64,000 nucleotides of DNA. Source: NCED01 sp035493955. Lineage in GTDB: Bacteria > Pseudomonadota > Alphaproteobacteria > Caulobacterales > Caulobacteraceae. Shown piece by piece: positions 54,057 through 62,050 of this stretch. The stretch lies in the NCBI GenBank assembly GCA_035493955.1, contig DATJHI010000006.1:124001-188000 (forward strand). The letters are read 5' to 3'. The translations under genes and the position numbers were made by a program. Every line of letters starts with the position of its first letter. Positions within the stretch are counted from its first letter, which is position 1. The notes below the pieces were generated by a model. It saw only the letters and a list, made by a program, of their open reading frames with translations. It ran no database searches and was not told the DNA's origin.

Positions 54057-56060
54057 TCAGAGGCCGAAGGGATAGGTGTCGTCCTCGCCCGGCCGACTGG
54101 GGATGGGCCGGGCCGAAACCGCCGCGGTCTCGTCGAACCAGACATAGGCGTCGAACTGCTCGGGCAGGGCGCACTCCGAATAGTGGCTCCAGCGTTCGGT
54201 CTCGGGCCGGTAGATCACCCCGATGAACCGTTCGAGCCTGGGCTCGAGGAGGCGCCGCCGCAGGTCCTCGTGCACGCCGTCCCGGACGTCGAGCAGGAAG
54301 CGCCCCACCCCGCTGTCGTGGGCGAGCCGCTCATAGCTGTCCGGGCGGGACGGATTGACCGGCTTGATCTCCATCGGGCCGTCCCAGTCGGTGGCGCAGG
54401 CCACCGCGCCCGTGTGGGTCCCGAAGCCGATCAGGGCGGCGTCGCGTCCGAACCGTTGGCGGCAGAGCTGGCCGATGTTCAGCTCTTCGCGGACCAAGCC
54501 CATCTCCGTCTTGGAGGCGTCGCCGATGTGCGAATTGTGGGCCCAGACCACCGCCTTGGCCTTCGGCCCCTTGGCGTCGAGGAGGGCGCAGAGGGTCTCG
54601 AACATGTGGGTGTCGCGCAGATTCCAGCTCTCGGCGGCGCCGTAGTACATGGCCCGGTAGTAGGCCTCGGCGTCCTTCACCAGGCGGGCGTTGGCCTGGG
54701 CGTCCAGAAGGTCGTCGCCGTCCGGGGCGGCGGATTCGATACCCCGGCGCAGCAGGTCGCGCAGGGTCCGCACCACGGCGGCCTCGCAGGCGCTGTAGCC
54801 GCGGGACAGGGCCATGCGGCCATAGGTCTGCGGCTCCTTGGCCCAGGGGGTCAGGCAGCCGTAGCGTTCGCGGGCGACGCCGGCGGCCTCGGGATCGACC
54901 CGGTCGAGATAGGCCAGGACCGCGTGGATCGAGGCGTTGAGGTTATAGAGGTCCAGGCCGTAGATCCCGGCCCGCCCGGCCTTCGGACGCGACAGGTTCC
55001 AGCCCCGCAGCCAGCCGACGAAGGCCTCGACCTCGGCATTGCGCCACATCCAGGTGGGAAAGCGCTGGAACGGCGGCTCGGCGCCCGCCGGGACGGGCCG
55101 GCCGCGGACATGGCGGTCCAGGCTGGCGGCGTCCGGCCAGTCGGCCTCGAGGGCGACGATCCTGACCCCGTGGGCCTCGATCAAGCGGCGGGTGATGGCG
55201 GCCCGCGCCCGGTAGAATTCCGAGGTTCCGTGGCTGGCCTCGCCCAGCAGGATGACGCGGGCGTCGGCGAACCGGTCGATCACGGCGCCGAAGGCCGGGT
55301 CGTCGATGTCGGGCAAGGGCTCGGCGGCGGCGCGGACCAGTTCCGGCGTCGAAGCCGGCCGTTCGGGCGCCCGGAAACTCCGGTCTTCGGGGGGCCGGCG
55401 GGTCCCTTCCCGCTCCGGCCAGCCATGCTCGCCGATCAGCGGCACGAAGGAGACGGCGCCCAGGTCTTCCTCCTCGAAATGGGTGGCGCTGGTCCGGACG
55501 ACCTTGATCAACCGCTGCTGGCGCGGGGCGTCGCCGACCGGCATGACCAGCCGCCCCCCGATATCGAGCTGATCCTTGAGGTTTTGCGGGATGGCCGGTC
55601 CCCCGGCGGCGACCAGGATGGCGTCGAAGGGCGCGGCCTCCGGCCAGCCGCCGCTCCCGTCGCCGCGTCGCAGCTCCACATTGGCGTAGCCGAGCCGGTC
55701 CAACCGCGCCTTGGCCAGGCGGACGAGCTCTTCATGCCGCTCGATGGCGTAGACCCGGGCGGCGATACGGCTCACGACGGCGGCGGCGTAGCCGGAGCCC
55801 GCCCCCACCTCCAGCACCCGGTCGCCCGGCTCGACGTCGGCCGCCGCGATCATCAGGCCGACGACATAGGGTTGGGAGATGGTCTGGCCGGCCTCGATGG
55901 GAAGAGGCGCGTCCTCGTAGGCGAACTCCTCCATGCCCTTGGGAACGAAGACCTCCCGCGGCACCTCGCGCAGGGCGTCCAGGACGAGGGGGGCGTCGAC
56001 GCCGCGCCCGGCGATCTGCCGCTGGACCATGGTCCGCCGGGCGTGCGCCATATCCAACAC
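54057..56060 (-). CDS. Fusion of protein-L-isoaspartate methyltransferase and erythromycin-esterase-like domain
   Basis: This 667-residue protein begins with a full Pcm domain (1 to about 215): TISQPYVVGLM, the SAM loop VLEVGAGSGYAAAV and VRRGDGSGGWPEAAPFDAI-type sequence. After a short linker a complete erythromycin-esterase-like domain follows (about 245-655) with LLGEASHGTSEFYRAR (Glu and His of the active site), ALEADWPDA and VWAHNSHIGD. Pcm repairs isoaspartyl damage; the esterase-like superfamily also contains hydrolases of unknown substrate, so antibiotic resistance should not be assumed. GTG start chosen because AGGAGG lies five bases upstream; an ATG nine bases later is possible. Confidence 0.88.
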   Translation of the reverse strand: MLDMAHARRTMVQRQIAGRGVDAPLVLDALREVPREVFVPKGMEEFAYEDAPLPIEAGQTISQPYVVGLMIAAADVEPGDRVLEVGAGSGYAAAVVSRIAARVYAIERHEELVRLAKARLDRLGYANVELRRGDGSGGWPEAAPFDAILVAAGGPAIPQNLKDQLDIGGRLVMPVGDAPRQQRLIKVVRTSATHFEEEDLGAVSFVPLIGEHGWPEREGTRRPPEDRSFRAPERPASTPELVRAAAEPLPDIDDPAFGAVIDRFADARVILLGEASHGTSEFYRARAAITRRLIEAHGVRIVALEADWPDAASLDRHVRGRPVPAGAEPPFQRFPTWMWRNAEVEAFVGWLRGWNLSRPKAGRAGIYGLDLYNLNASIHAVLAYLDRVDPEAAGVARERYGCLTPWAKEPQTYGRMALSRGYSACEAAVVRTLRDLLRRGIESAAPDGDDLLDAQANARLVKDAEAYYRAMYYGAAESWNLRDTHMFETLCALLDAKGPKAKAVVWAHNSHIGDASKTEMGLVREELNIGQLCRQRFGRDAALIGFGTHTGAVACATDWDGPMEIKPVNPSRPDSYERLAHDSGVGRFLLDVRDGVHEDLRRRLLEPRLERFIGVIYRPETERWSHYSECALPEQFDAYVWFDETAAVSARPIPSRPGEDDTYPFGL

Positions 56061-56138
56061 CGCCGCCTCCTGCCGCTGCTCAGGAAGTCAACTGCGCTCG
56101 CTCGGCCAAGGTTTCACAGGCCCGATCCGCACAGGCGC

Positions 56139-56867
56139 TTAGCCGAACACGGCCTCGATCTCGGCCGGGCCGAGCAGGCGGTGGCGGCCGGGCTCCAGGT
56201 CGGCGGGCAGGTCGAGGGCGCCCACGCGGTCGCGGTGCAGGGCCTCGACGTGGTTGCCGACGGCGGCGAACATCCGCCGGACCTGATGGTATCGGCCCTC
56301 GGTGACGGTGAGCCAGGCCGTGGTCGCCGACAGGGGCTCCAGCACCGCCGGGGCGAGCGGCTTGTCCTCCCCCTCCAGCATCAGTTCGCCCGAGGCGAAC
56401 CGCGCCGCCTCGTCCCCCTGCAGCGGGCGGGCCAGGGTGGCGCGGTAGCGCTTGGCCACGTGGTTGCGGGGAGAGATGATCCGGTGCAGCAGGGACCCGT
56501 CGTCGGTGAGCAGCAAGAGGCCCGTGGTCTCCTTGTCCAGCCGCCCGACGGTGGAGATGGCCGGCTCCCGCGCCCGCCAGCGCCGGGGCAGAAGGTCATA
56601 GACCAGGGACCCGCTCTCCTTGTGCGAACAGGTGACGCCCAGGGGCTTGTGCAGCATCAGGAGCAGGCCCGGCGGCGGGTCGAGGCGTGCGCCCTCCACC
56701 GTCATCCGGTCGGAGAGGTCCGGCGCGACGGCGACCTTCATGTCCGCTTCGGTCAGGGTCTTGCCGTCGAGCGTGACCCCGCCGTAGCGGACCATGGCCT
56801 GCACCTCGCGGCGGGAGCCGTAGCCCATGTTCGACAGCAGGCGGTCGAGGCGGAAGCTGGCGGTCAT
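56139..56867 (-). CDS. 16S rRNA pseudouridine synthase, RsuA family
   Basis: This enzyme isomerises a uridine in small-subunit rRNA (position 516 in E. coli for RsuA). The 242-residue product has an S4 domain (about 4-60, FRLDRLLSNMGYGSRREV) and the catalytic domain with LHKPLGVTCSHKE, the Asp in GRLDKETTGLLLLTDDG (about 108) and GRYHQVRRMFAAVGN. It overlaps the preceding methyltransferase gene by four bases, an rRNA-modification pair. Confidence 0.9.
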   Translation of the reverse strand: MTASFRLDRLLSNMGYGSRREVQAMVRYGGVTLDGKTLTEADMKVAVAPDLSDRMTVEGARLDPPPGLLLMLHKPLGVTCSHKESGSLVYDLLPRRWRAREPAISTVGRLDKETTGLLLLTDDGSLLHRIISPRNHVAKRYRATLARPLQGDEAARFASGELMLEGEDKPLAPAVLEPLSATTAWLTVTEGRYHQVRRMFAAVGNHVEALHRDRVGALDLPADLEPGRHRLLGPAEIEAVFG

Positions 56868-57808
56868 TTGCGCGCCTCGTAGACCTTGAAGCCGCCGGCC
56901 TCGGCCTTCAGCGCCACCTTGCCGAACAGGGGCGCCAGCACCCCCTCGTAGGGAAGGTGCCGGTTGGCCACCAGCCACAGGGTCCCGCCCTTGCGCAGGA
57001 TCTCATGGCTGCGGCGGATGAAGGCCTGACCCAGCGCCTTGTCCTCGGTCCCGCCGTCGTGGAACGGCGGATTGGCGACCACGAAGTCCAGGCCTTCCAG
57101 GACGGGCTCGCGGCGGGCGTCGGCCCAGTGGACCGCGGCCCGGGGATCCTCGACGTTGCGCCGCGCCGCCTCGACGGCCCGGCGGTCGAGGTCGACCAGG
57201 TCGAGGCGGGCGACCTTGGGGTGAGCGAGCACGGCCAGGGAAAGCAGACCCGCCCCGCAGCCGAGGTCCGCACCCTGGCCGGCCAGGGGCGGCAGGGCGG
57301 CGATCAGCAGCAGGCTGCCGGGATCCGGCCGGTCCCAACTGAACAGGCCGGGTTGGGTCCACAGGCCCAGGTCCGGGTTCAGGCGGGGCCGGCCTGCGGC
57401 GATGGCGGCGTCCAGGCCGGTCGGCGTTTCCGGGCGACCGGTGTGGCAGATGCGCTGGTGGCGGCGGCCCTGTTCCTCGACCGCGCAGCCGAAGGCCGCC
57501 AGTTCCTTGGCGAGGCGGGCGCCGCCCTTGTCCTTGGGCGCCAGGGCGGTCAGGGGCGCGCCGGCCTTCAGGGCGCTCAGGGCCAGGGCCAGGACATACC
57601 GGCGCTCCACCGTGCCGGGCGGGGCGGCCACGACCATGGCGTCGAGGCTGGCGGGGGCGATATCCTCCAGCGCCGCCGCGCCGGGGACCAGAGGCGAGAC
57701 CTGCACCGCCCCGGCCGGGACCGGGGCCAGCTCGGCGGGCGGGGCGCCATAGACGCAAAGGGTGGGGTTCGGTTCCACGGTTTCCGCGAATAGCGGGGCG
57801 CTCACCAT
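56864..57808 (-). CDS. RsmC-like rRNA guanine-N2 methyltransferase
   Basis: The 314-residue protein has the two-domain RsmC plan: a degenerate N-terminal methyltransferase domain (about 1-150) and the active C-terminal domain with the SAM loop ADLGCGAGLLSL and the catalytic NPPFHDGG. It probably methylates guanine in 16S rRNA. Start: the ATG before VSAPLFAETV; a much longer open frame upstream is not coding. It overlaps rsuA and is divergent from the pentapeptide-repeat gene by 75 bases. Confidence 0.88.
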   Translation of the reverse strand: MVSAPLFAETVEPNPTLCVYGAPPAELAPVPAGAVQVSPLVPGAAALEDIAPASLDAMVVAAPPGTVERRYVLALALSALKAGAPLTALAPKDKGGARLAKELAAFGCAVEEQGRRHQRICHTGRPETPTGLDAAIAAGRPRLNPDLGLWTQPGLFSWDRPDPGSLLLIAALPPLAGQGADLGCGAGLLSLAVLAHPKVARLDLVDLDRRAVEAARRNVEDPRAAVHWADARREPVLEGLDFVVANPPFHDGGTEDKALGQAFIRRSHEILRKGGTLWLVANRHLPYEGVLAPLFGKVALKAEAGGFKVYEARK

Positions 57809-57883
57809 TTCCCAACCCCTTTCCCTTAGGCTTGCCAAGGTGCGGCCCGCGAGGTGCGGGCGCCGAGCCAGGTCGCGACGCCC

Positions 57884-58372
57884 ATGAAAGCCCTCCTGAC
57901 CCTGATCGCCGTCGCCGCGGCCGTCGCCCTCCCCGCCTCCGCCCAGAACCCGGCCCAGATCCACCGCGCCGCGGGCGGGGCCAGCTGTCCCGGCTGCAAC
58001 CTGTTCCAGGCCGATTTCGGGAACAAGGAGCTGAAGGGCAAGAACTTCGCCGGCGCGCGCCTGCGCCAGGCGGACCTGTCGGCGGCGGTGCTGAACCACA
58101 GCAACTTCGCCCGCGCCGACCTGCGCGACGTCAACGCCTACGGGGCCCTGTTCTCCAGCGCCAACCTCGCCGGGGCGGACCTGACCAACGCCAGCTTCGT
58201 CGGGACCTATCTGGAGGGGGCGAACCTGGCAGGCGCGAAACTGGCCGGGACCAATTTCTCGGGGGCCGAGATGTCGCGGGCCCGCGGCCTGACCCAGGCG
58301 CAACTGTCGGGCGCCTGCGGCGACGCCAGCACCCAGCTTCCCCGCGGCCTGCGCCTGCGCGCCTGCAGCTAG
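57884..58372 (+). CDS. Exported pentapeptide-repeat protein
   Basis: A 162-residue protein with a signal peptide (MKALLTLIAVAAAVALPASAQ), a Cys pair (SCPGCNLF) right after, and about ten pentapeptide units (A-N/D-L-x-x: ADLSAAVLNHSNFARADLRD...) that fold as a right-handed quadrilateral beta helix. The C-terminal Cys residues (GACGDAS, RACS) may form disulfides with the first pair. Role in the periplasm unknown. Confidence 0.87.
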   Translation: MKALLTLIAVAAAVALPASAQNPAQIHRAAGGASCPGCNLFQADFGNKELKGKNFAGARLRQADLSAAVLNHSNFARADLRDVNAYGALFSSANLAGADLTNASFVGTYLEGANLAGAKLAGTNFSGAEMSRARGLTQAQLSGACGDASTQLPRGLRLRACS

Positions 58373-58385
58373 ACCGAGCCGTCGG

Positions 58386-59183
58386 TCAGGCGACTCTGAC
58401 CTGGGCGGCGACCGGGTCGCTGGCGTGGATGGCGAGCAGGTTCAACCCGACCGGAAACACCTTGTAGCCCATGGCCTCAACGAAGGCGGCGAGTTCGGCC
58501 TCGTCGGACTTGATGTGCTCGATCAGCAGTTGGGGCCTGCACTTTTCCAGGGTGTGCCGCGCTCCGGCCAGGGCCTCGATCTCCATCCCCTCGACGTCGA
58601 TCTTGATGAGGTCGACGCGAGCAAGACCCAGGTCGTCGATCGCCATCATCCGGGTAGGCGAGGTCTTGCTCGGGGAATAGTCGATCGGCTGGCCGATATC
58701 CTCGGTGGTCTCGGTCTTCCTCAGCTCCAGGCTGCCGAAGCTGGACGGGGTGCAATAGTCCGGGATCGGAACCCCGATCCGCCCGCTCCCGGCCCCGACC
58801 GCGGCCCAGATCGCCCGCGCGTTGAAGCAGTTGTTCAGGGCGACGTTGCCGGCCAGGGCGTAGAAGATCCGCTCCTGGGCCTCGAAGGCGATGACCTCGC
58901 CCCAGCCATGCATGAACCTGGCCCACTCGACGGTATGGACGCCGATGTTGGCGCCGCAGTCGATGGCGATCACTCCGTCGCCGAAATGCTCCCGCCGGAA
59001 CCCTAGAAGGGAGAGGAGAAGCGCCACTTCCTCGGCGTCGTAGGACGAGGAAGTGAGCAACTGGTGGCCGACGCCGTAGGTGGTCTCGCCCAGGCGGCCA
59101 TAGTCGTGGCGGTTGACCAGCATCGTCCCGTGTTCGGTCGAGACGAGGACGAACGCGACGGGCCGTTTCGGCGGCTGCTTCAT
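58386..59183 (-). CDS. FkbM-family methyltransferase
   Basis: A 265-residue SAM-dependent O-methyltransferase of the FkbM type, which methylates sugars or polyketides. Landmarks are AIDCGANIGVHTVEWA (SAM loop, about 74-89), VIAFEAQERIFYALAGN, and VDLIKIDVEGMEIEALAGA. The N-terminal 50 residues are a short addition with no signal. It is convergent with the pentapeptide-repeat gene and 24 bases downstream of aspS on the same strand. The natural substrate cannot be inferred. Confidence 0.85.
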   Translation of the reverse strand: MKQPPKRPVAFVLVSTEHGTMLVNRHDYGRLGETTYGVGHQLLTSSSYDAEEVALLLSLLGFRREHFGDGVIAIDCGANIGVHTVEWARFMHGWGEVIAFEAQERIFYALAGNVALNNCFNARAIWAAVGAGSGRIGVPIPDYCTPSSFGSLELRKTETTEDIGQPIDYSPSKTSPTRMMAIDDLGLARVDLIKIDVEGMEIEALAGARHTLEKCRPQLLIEHIKSDEAELAAFVEAMGYKVFPVGLNLLAIHASDPVAAQVRVA

Positions 59184-59207
59184 GGCCTCTTCCCCAACCG
59201 GCGCGTC

Positions 59208-60992
59208 TTAGATCTTGATCGGCGGGACCACGCGGATGTGCAGTTCCTTGAGCTGACGGTCGGCCACCGGGGACGGGGCGTTCATCATCAGGTCGCGGGC
59301 CTGCTGGTTGAGCGGGAAGGCGATCACCTCGCGGATGTTCGAGGCTCCGGCCAGCAGCATGACGATACGGTCCACCCCCGGCGCGATGCCGCCGTGAGGC
59401 GGGGCGCCGAAGCGGAAGGCGTTCAGCATGCCGCCGAACTTGTCCTCGACCACCTCGGGCCCGTAGCCGGCGATCTCGAAGGCCTTGAGCATGATCTCGG
59501 GCCGGTGGTTCCGGATCGCCCCGGAGCTGAGCTCAACCCCGTTGCAGACGATGTCGTACTGGTAGGCCAGGATGTCGAGGGGGTCCTTGGAGAGCAGCGC
59601 CTCCATCCCCCCCTGCGGCATCGAGAACGGGTTGTGGGAGAAGTCGACCCGCTTCTCGTCCTCGTTCCACTCGAACATGGGGAAGTCGACGATCCAGCAG
59701 AACTTGAACTGGTTTTCATCGACGAGACCGAGTTCGGTCCCGACCCGGGTGCGGGCGAGGCCGGCGAACTTGTAGAAGGCGTCCGGCTCGCCGGCGGCGA
59801 AGAACACCGCGTCGCCGGCCTTGAGGCCGAGCTGGACGCGGATGGCCTCTGCGCGCTCGGGGCCGAGGTTCTTGGCCACCGGCCCGGCGCCGCCCTCCTC
59901 GCCCTCGCGCCAGAAGATGTAGGCCAGACCCGGCTGGCCCTCGCCTTTGGCCCAGTCGTTCATCCGGTCGCAGAAAGCGCGGCTGCCGCCGCCAGGCGCG
60001 GGGATGGCCCAGATCGCGGCCTTGGGCGACTTGTCGAGGATGCCGGCGAAGACGCCGAAGCCGCCGCCGCGGAAATGCTCCGACACGTCGGCCATTTCGA
60101 TCGGATTGCGCAGGTCGGGCTTGTCCGAGCCGTACTTGGCGATGGCCTGCCGGTAGGGGATGCGCGGAAAGTCGCCCTCTACCACCGGACGGCCGTCGGC
60201 GAACTCCTCGAACACCCCGCGCATCAGGGGCTCGATCGCCCCGAACACGTCCTCCTGGGTGACGAAGCTCATCTCGACGTCGAGCTGGTAGAATTCCCCG
60301 GGGGAGCGGTCGGCGCGGGCGTCCTCGTCGCGGAAACAGGGGGCGATCTGGAAGTAGCGGTCGAAGCCCGAGACCATCAGCAGTTGCTTGAACTGCTGAG
60401 GGGCCTGCGGCAGGGCGTAGAACTCGCCCGGATGCATCCGCGACGGCACCAGGAAGTCGCGCGCCCCTTCCGGGCTGGAGGCGGTCAGGATCGGGGTCTG
60501 GAATTCGGTGAAGCCCTGCTCGATCATCCGCCGACGCAGGGACGAGATGATCTGCGAGCGGAGCACGATGTTGCGATGCAGGCCGTCCCGGCGCAGGTCG
60601 AGGTAGCGGTACTTCAGCCGCAGCTCCTCGGGATAATCGGGCTCGCCGAACACCGGCACCGGCAGCTCGGCGGCCTCGGACAGCACTTCCAGCTCGCGCA
60701 CCCGCACCTCGATCTCGCCGGTGGGCAGGTTGGGGTTGACGGCCTCGGCGCTGCGCGCCACCACCTCGCCGTCGATGCGGATCACGCTCTCGGCCCGCAG
60801 GCGCTCGGCGACGGCGAAACCGGGGGTCTCCGGCGACAGCACCAGCTGGGTCAGGCCGTAGTGGTCCCGCAGGTCGATGAACATCAGCCCGCCGTGATCG
60901 CGCTTGCGATGGATCCAGCCCGATATGCGCACCGCGGCGCCGGCGTCGGAGGCGCGCAGGGCGCCGCAGGTATGGGTTCGGTAGGCGTGCAT
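59208..60992 (-). CDS. aspS: Aspartyl-tRNA synthetase
   Basis: This class IIb synthetase of 594 residues, bacterial type with GAD insertion, has an N-terminal OB anticodon domain (VRISGWIHRKRDHGGLMFIDLR), class II motif 1 (FTEFQTPIL), motif 2 (CFRDEDARADRSPGEFYQLD) and motif 3 (GIAPGVDRIVMLL). Many Alphaproteobacteria use a non-discriminating AspRS with a GatCAB amidotransferase; which type this is cannot be decided by eye. The start is the ATG before HAYRTHTCG; no good ribosome binding site precedes it, so it may be leaderless or start slightly upstream. Confidence 0.96.
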   Translation of the reverse strand: MHAYRTHTCGALRASDAGAAVRISGWIHRKRDHGGLMFIDLRDHYGLTQLVLSPETPGFAVAERLRAESVIRIDGEVVARSAEAVNPNLPTGEIEVRVRELEVLSEAAELPVPVFGEPDYPEELRLKYRYLDLRRDGLHRNIVLRSQIISSLRRRMIEQGFTEFQTPILTASSPEGARDFLVPSRMHPGEFYALPQAPQQFKQLLMVSGFDRYFQIAPCFRDEDARADRSPGEFYQLDVEMSFVTQEDVFGAIEPLMRGVFEEFADGRPVVEGDFPRIPYRQAIAKYGSDKPDLRNPIEMADVSEHFRGGGFGVFAGILDKSPKAAIWAIPAPGGGSRAFCDRMNDWAKGEGQPGLAYIFWREGEEGGAGPVAKNLGPERAEAIRVQLGLKAGDAVFFAAGEPDAFYKFAGLARTRVGTELGLVDENQFKFCWIVDFPMFEWNEDEKRVDFSHNPFSMPQGGMEALLSKDPLDILAYQYDIVCNGVELSSGAIRNHRPEIMLKAFEIAGYGPEVVEDKFGGMLNAFRFGAPPHGGIAPGVDRIVMLLAGASNIREVIAFPLNQQARDLMMNAPSPVADRQLKELHIRVVPPIKI

Positions 60993-61239
60993 CAGGAGGC
61001 CGAATCGGGTCTGGCGGGGGGCTCGCGAACACGCGGCCGACCGGTGTTTTGGAGGCGCGGGAAGGGCGCACGGGCGCACCGGGTTGTCAAGGCGAAGGCC
61101 CGCCAAGCTTGATCGGTGGCGCCGGCCGCCTAGCTATTGTGGGCTCCGCGACGCTGAGGGCCATGGATCCCGCCTTGGTGGAGCAATCCTCCGACACCAT
61201 CGACTGCAGTGCAGCATTCTGCTATGGTGAACAAATGAC

Positions 61240-61941
61240 ATGTTTTGCCGGAACAAAGCATTGGCCGCTCAGCTTCGCCTGAAGCTTGAGAATGCGGCGC
61301 CGTTCCGGCGCGAGGACTATCTTGTCTCGCCCGCGAGCGCCGAAGCGTTGCGGCTTCTCGACACCTGGCCCCAGTGGCGCGGCGGAGTCCTGGCCCTGGT
61401 CGGTCCGGCCGGGTCGGGCAAGACCCATCTGGCCTCCGCCTGGGCGGAAACCGTGGGCGCGCGTGTCGTCGCCGCCGACGGCTCCAACACCGCCGACCTG
61501 CTGGAGCTGGAGGGCGCGCCGGTCCTGCTGGAGGACGCCGACCGGGCCGGGATCGGCGAATTGCTGTTCCACCTGATCAACATGGCCGCCCGCGCCGGGG
61601 GCAGCCTGCTGGTCACCGCCCGCACGCCCCCCACCTCCTGGCCCGCCAACCTGCCCGACCTCAGGTCGCGCCTGAACGCCCTGCCCGTCGCCCTGCTGGC
61701 CGAACCGGACGACGCGGTGCTGACCGCCCTCTTGGAGAAGTTTTTCCGCGAGCGGAACATCCGGCCGCCGGAAGACCTCGCGCCCTATCTGGTGCGGCGG
61801 ATCGAACGCTCGGCGGTCATGGCCCGGGAGATCGTCATCCGCCTCGACGTGACCGCCGACGCCCAGCACCGCCCTATCTCCAAGGCCCTGGCCCGCGAGA
61901 TCCTGGAGCAGGACGACGACCAGCCCGAGCCCTGGGACTGA
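61240..61941 (+). CDS. hdaA: DnaA-homologous regulator, Hda/HdaA-like
   Basis: Hda binds the sliding clamp and stimulates ATP hydrolysis by DnaA to prevent re-initiation; in Caulobacter HdaA is essential. The 233-residue protein has the AAA+ core with Walker A GPAGSGKTHL (near 54-63), the Walker-B-like VLLEDAD and the C-terminal lid region ERSAVMAREIVIRLD. The N-terminal clamp-binding motif (QL-x-LPL in E. coli) would be QLRLKL here. A TTG (61261), giving MAAQLRLKL, is an alternative start that places the motif at the usual position. It is next to ppk, as in Caulobacter by my recollection. Confidence 0.85.
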   Translation: MFCRNKALAAQLRLKLENAAPFRREDYLVSPASAEALRLLDTWPQWRGGVLALVGPAGSGKTHLASAWAETVGARVVAADGSNTADLLELEGAPVLLEDADRAGIGELLFHLINMAARAGGSLLVTARTPPTSWPANLPDLRSRLNALPVALLAEPDDAVLTALLEKFFRERNIRPPEDLAPYLVRRIERSAVMAREIVIRLDVTADAQHRPISKALAREILEQDDDQPEPWD

Positions 61942-62050
61942 ACAAATCGCGGCGCCTAAGGGCTCAGCAACATTCGGCTGTCATAAACCTTGCGCTTGAT
62001 GCCCCCTATCGAAAGCGCGACAATCAGCCTTGCCCGACGACGCACCCTCC

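Noticed and set aside
54057..56060. Macrolide resistance gene
   Set aside because: The esterase-like domain is fused to a repair methyltransferase and lies in a housekeeping region; nothing indicates a resistance island.
54183..56882. 899-codon frame antisense to the Pcm-esterase fusion and rsuA
   Set aside because: Spans two recognisable genes on the other strand; His/Gly/Val-rich shadow composition.
61190..61240. Origin-like or DnaA-box cluster before the hdaA gene
   Set aside because: A CTGCAGTGCAG palindrome is present, but no TTATCCACA-type boxes; only ordinary intergenic sequence.
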